From contig JACQUA010000286.1 of NCBI GenBank assembly GCA_016210565.1, positions 1-64,000 of the forward strand: a stretch of 64,000 nucleotides of DNA, in the 5' to 3' direction. A program made the position numbers and the translations under genes. Below, piece by piece: positions 61,359 to 64,000 of this stretch. This DNA is from Chloroflexota bacterium (GTDB taxonomy: Bacteria > Chloroflexota > Dehalococcoidia > JACQUA01). The notes under the pieces are model-generated. The model searched no databases. It was given only the letters and a program-made list of their open reading frames with translations, and was not told where the DNA came from. Positions within the stretch are counted from its first letter, which is position 1; each line of letters begins with the position of its first letter.

Positions 61359-63203
61359 CTATCTCACAGCTACCCGGGACGTGCGGCCGTAACGGGCATC
61401 GGCGCGGGCGTCTTCGGACAGTATCTTCTTGCGGAGGCGGATGTTGGTGGGGGTGACTTCCACGAGTTCATCGTCATTGATGAAGTCCAGGCATTCTTCG
61501 AGGCTCATCTTGTAGGCCGGACTGAGCTTGATGGCGATTTCAGCCGTGGAAGCGCGGACGTTGGTCTGCTTCTTTTCTTTGCAGATGTTGACCGCCATGT
61601 CGGCGGGCCGGGGGTTGAGGCCCACTATCATGCCCTCATAGACGGGGGTATTGGGTTCGATGAAGAGGGTGCCGCGCTCCTGGGCGTGGTTCAGGCCGTA
61701 GGTGGTAGCCACGCCGGTTTCCGAAGCCACCAGGACGCCGCTCCGGGTGGAAGCAATGTCGCCGCTCCAGGGTTCAAAGCTTTTGAACAGGCTGTTCATC
61801 ACCCCGTAGCCCCGCGTCGCAGTGAGAAAGGCGCTACGGAACCCGATAAGCCCGCGGGTAGGGATCGTGTATTCCAGGCGGACATTACCCCTACCGTCGT
61901 TGCGGAAGTTGACCGACTTAGCTTTCCGTTTGCTCAGCATTTCGGTCACTATGCCGATATATTGTTCCTCGATGTCAATGAACAACTGCTCGTACGGCTC
62001 GCAGCGGACGCCGTTGACGGTCCTGGTAATGACCTCCGGTTTGGAAAGCTGGAACTCATAGCCTTCCCGGCGCAGGTTTTCCACGAGGATGGCCAGGTGA
62101 AGCTCGCCCCTCCCCGATACCAGGAAGACGTCGGCCGAATCGGTGTCTTCTACTCTCAAGCTGATGTTGGTCTCCAGTTCCCGGTACAATCTCTCTCTGA
62201 GCTGGCGGGACGTGGAGTAGCGCCCTTCCTTGCCGCCGAAGGGCGAAGTATTGACGCCGAAGGTCATCTTGATAGTAGGTTCCCCTATTTCGATGGGGGG
62301 CAGGGCCTGGGGATTCTGGGGACCGGCAATGGTATCGCCGATCTTGATGTATTCCAGTCCGGTTACGGCCACGATATCGCCGGCTTCGGCTCTTTCGACC
62401 GGCTTTCGCTGGAGGCCCATGTGCGTGAGGACCTCGTTGATCTGCTGCGACCGGATATTGCCCTGCCGGTCTATGGTCGCCACCATATCGTGCGGGGCTA
62501 TGGCGCCGCTGAAGATGCGGCCGATGGCGATCCTTCCCTTATGGCTATCATAATCCAGGTTAGAAACCTGCATCTGGAATTCCGCCTGGTCGTCGATCTT
62601 TGGCGGGGGGATGTGATGGACGATAGCTTCGAAGAGGGGAGTCAGGTCCTGTCCGCTCTCTTCCAGCGTGGCCTGGGCGATCCCTTTTTTGGCAACGGCG
62701 TAAAGGACCGGAAACTCAAGCTGCTCCACTTCAGAAGCCAGGTCCAGGAACAAGTCCTGCACTTCGGCCAGGACTTCGGTGGGGCGGGCATTGGTCCGGT
62801 CTATCTTGTTTATCACGACGATGGGTTTGAGTTTCTTGAGGAAGGCCTGTCTCAAGACGAATTTGGTCTGCGGCATCGGGCCTTCGGAGGCGTCCACCAG
62901 GAGCAGGCATCCGTCAGCCATGTTGATCACCCGCTCCACCTCTCCGCTGAAGTCGCCATGACCCGGGGTATCGATGATATTCAACTTGATGCCCCGGTAG
63001 GTGATGGCTGTGTTCTTGGCCAGGATGGTGATGCCCTTTTCCCTCTCCAGGGGATTGGAGTCCATGATGAAGTCTCCCATGGGCTGGTTGTCCCGGAAAA
63101 TATGGGACTGCCTTAGCATGGCGTCGACCAGAGTGGTCTTGCCATGGTCTACGTGGGCGATAATGGCGATATTCCTGATGTCGTTTCTATAAGTTATGGT
63201 CAT
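61359..63203 (-). CDS. typA: Ribosome-associated translational GTPase TypA/BipA
   Basis: 614 residues from ATG 63203 (MTITYRNDIRNIAIIAHVDH); the track's TTG start adds three residues. G1 AHVDHGKTT, G3 DTPGHGDF, G4 NKID, the EF-G-like domains, and the BipA-specific C-terminal domain (ERGTLFIEPNTPVYEGMIVG) are present. TypA binds the ribosome, supports assembly and helps stress growth. It is transcribed alone, convergent with the LysE-family gene. Confidence 0.97.
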   Translation of the reverse strand: MTITYRNDIRNIAIIAHVDHGKTTLVDAMLRQSHIFRDNQPMGDFIMDSNPLEREKGITILAKNTAITYRGIKLNIIDTPGHGDFSGEVERVINMADGCLLLVDASEGPMPQTKFVLRQAFLKKLKPIVVINKIDRTNARPTEVLAEVQDLFLDLASEVEQLEFPVLYAVAKKGIAQATLEESGQDLTPLFEAIVHHIPPPKIDDQAEFQMQVSNLDYDSHKGRIAIGRIFSGAIAPHDMVATIDRQGNIRSQQINEVLTHMGLQRKPVERAEAGDIVAVTGLEYIKIGDTIAGPQNPQALPPIEIGEPTIKMTFGVNTSPFGGKEGRYSTSRQLRERLYRELETNISLRVEDTDSADVFLVSGRGELHLAILVENLRREGYEFQLSKPEVITRTVNGVRCEPYEQLFIDIEEQYIGIVTEMLSKRKAKSVNFRNDGRGNVRLEYTIPTRGLIGFRSAFLTATRGYGVMNSLFKSFEPWSGDIASTRSGVLVASETGVATTYGLNHAQERGTLFIEPNTPVYEGMIVGLNPRPADMAVNICKEKKQTNVRASTAEIAIKLSPAYKMSLEECLDFINDDELVEVTPTNIRLRKKILSEDARADARYGRTSRVAVR

Positions 63204-63224
63204 TTGTCGCAAAAGCCTTATTGG

Positions 63225-63372
63225 ACAGGCAGGGACGCCTGTCCTACCGTATTGTGGCAGGGACGCCTGTCCTACCGTACTGTGGCAGGGACGCCTGTCC
63301 TACCACGGGCGGGCAGGGACGCCCATCGGGGAAATCCCCTTAATCCCCCTTTTTCATGGGGGGAGAAGGATT
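63225..63372. repeat. Cluster of ACAGGCAGGGACGCCTGT palindromes and a CCCCTTAATCCCCC element
   Basis: Three close copies of GGCAGGGACGCCTGTCCTAC at 63225-63300 and a fourth degenerate one near 63312 are followed by AATCCCCCTTTTTCATGGGG. The repeats separate typA from the CcmB-like gene. Confidence 0.75.
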
Positions 63373-63439
63373 GACTGGCGATGCGCATCCATTTGCGTCG
63401 TTCCCTATATTATATAGGTTGGACGCCCGTCATACCAAT

Positions 63440-64000
63440 TCAGTCTTCCAGTACGAAGGGAAAGATAAGGGAAGCGGCCACCAGGAAAATCAGGTCAAAG
63501 GCGAGAATCATCCGCAGTATCGAAAAGATTTCCTCCCAGCTACCCGTCCCCAGGGCAAGCTGCGAGCCGTTCACCGTGGCAATGATGAGAGGGATCACCA
63601 CGGGCAGGAAGAGAATGGGGAGCATTATTTCCCGGGCCCGGGTGTTGGCGGACAGGGCCGAGAAGAGAGTCCCCACAGTGGCAAAACCCAGGGAGGTGAA
63701 GAAAGCGAGCACTGCCAGCTTGGGGATAAAGATCGGCAGGTTGAAGAAGACCGAGAAGAGGGGCAGGATAACCACCTCGGCGATGAGCATAAAGATGAGG
63801 GAACTGACCATCTTGCCGAAGTAAATGACCTCCCGGTCCACGGGACATAGCATCAGCCCTTCGATGCAGCCTTTGTCCTTCTCGACGGCAAAGGCGCGGC
63901 TGAAACCGAGCACCCCGGCGAAGGCGATGGCGACCCAGAGGACCCCCGGGGCAAAGGCATCCACCGGGATGCTGCCGGGAACGAAGGCGAAGTTGAATAT
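63440..64000 (-). CDS. ccmB: CcmB-type ABC transporter permease (partial, runs off right edge)
   Basis: At least 186 residues are visible, because the open frame continues upstream of the track's GTG 63964 to the window edge (IFNFAFVPGSIP). The sequence GVLWVAIAFAGVLGFSRAFA followed by EKDKGCIEGLMLCPVDR fits CcmB, the permease of the CcmAB(CD) heme/cytochrome c maturation exporter. Four to five membrane helices are seen. The N-terminus and the rest of the ccm operon lie outside the window. This suggests the organism makes c-type cytochromes. Confidence 0.82.
   Translation of the reverse strand: MFNFAFVPGSIPVDAFAPGVLWVAIAFAGVLGFSRAFAVEKDKGCIEGLMLCPVDREVIYFGKMVSSLIFMLIAEVVILPLFSVFFNLPIFIPKLAVLAFFTSLGFATVGTLFSALSANTRAREIMLPILFLPVVIPLIIATVNGSQLALGTGSWEEIFSILRMILAFDLIFLVAASLIFPFVLED

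Overview
The window is a GC-rich stretch of a bacterial chromosome. The gene mix best fits an anaerobic Chloroflexota lineage (Dehalococcoidia-like): aldehyde ferredoxin oxidoreductase, indolepyruvate ferredoxin oxidoreductase, a UbiD decarboxylase beside a CoA ligase, many Fe-S proteins, lipoproteins with Thr/Pro/Ser linkers, TTG starts, and gaps full of short word-like repeats. That placement is an inference; no rRNA, tRNA or marker tree is available here. I saw no CRISPR array, prophage, tRNA or rRNA.

Layout. 1-6.0 kb: two large secreted dockerin proteins, an SBBP-repeat protein cut by the left edge and missing from the ORF track, and a double seven-bladed RCC1 propeller. 6.3-9.3 kb: a molybdopterin oxidoreductase and its ferredoxin-like subunit. 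9.5-18.2 kb: a minus-strand operon encoding two different tubulin/FtsZ-like GTPases, a polytopic coiled-coil membrane protein, a PH-like coiled-coil protein and a single-pass membrane protein, with a good promoter (TTGACA-17-TAACAT). Two paralogous B-repeat lipoproteins diverge from it (18.4-23.8 kb). 24-31 kb: housekeeping genes (hpf, comF, thpR, rarA, small Fe-S and zinc proteins, a ferritin-like protein). 31.4-35 kb: a large type IIG-like restriction-methylase whose stop codon lies at the broken edge of a UbiA prenyltransferase fragment. 35-47 kb: a solute-binding lipoprotein, UbiD plus CoA ligase, IorAB, an acyl-CoA synthetase and LivHM permeases. 47.6-64 kb: M20 peptidase, MBL hydrolase, MidA-like methyltransferase, MFS transporter, AOR, a MoxR/vWA pair, a second ferritin-like protein, a glutaredoxin-PDZ selenoprotein with a rhodanese lipoprotein, a LysE exporter, TypA and the start of a CcmB-like permease.

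Two items stand out. First, the ORF track misses the real start of a glutaredoxin-PDZ gene: an in-frame TGA replaces the first cysteine of the CPWC motif, a strong Shine-Dalgarno precedes the upstream ATG, and a 7-bp hairpin of bacterial SECIS geometry follows the TGA. Second, the dual tubulin-like membrane operon looks like an uncharacterised cytoskeletal or membrane-remodelling system.

The gaps are dominated by dispersed repeats: paired GTAGGGTGGGTTAA palindromes (six paired copies), ACAGGC/GCCTGT palindromes, CCCCCTTTTTCAAAGGGGG elements (two of them translated inside enzymes), and word-like GAATGACGAAT and AGTAGCGAGTAGTGAG strings. These explain many false start extensions and shadow ORFs in the track.
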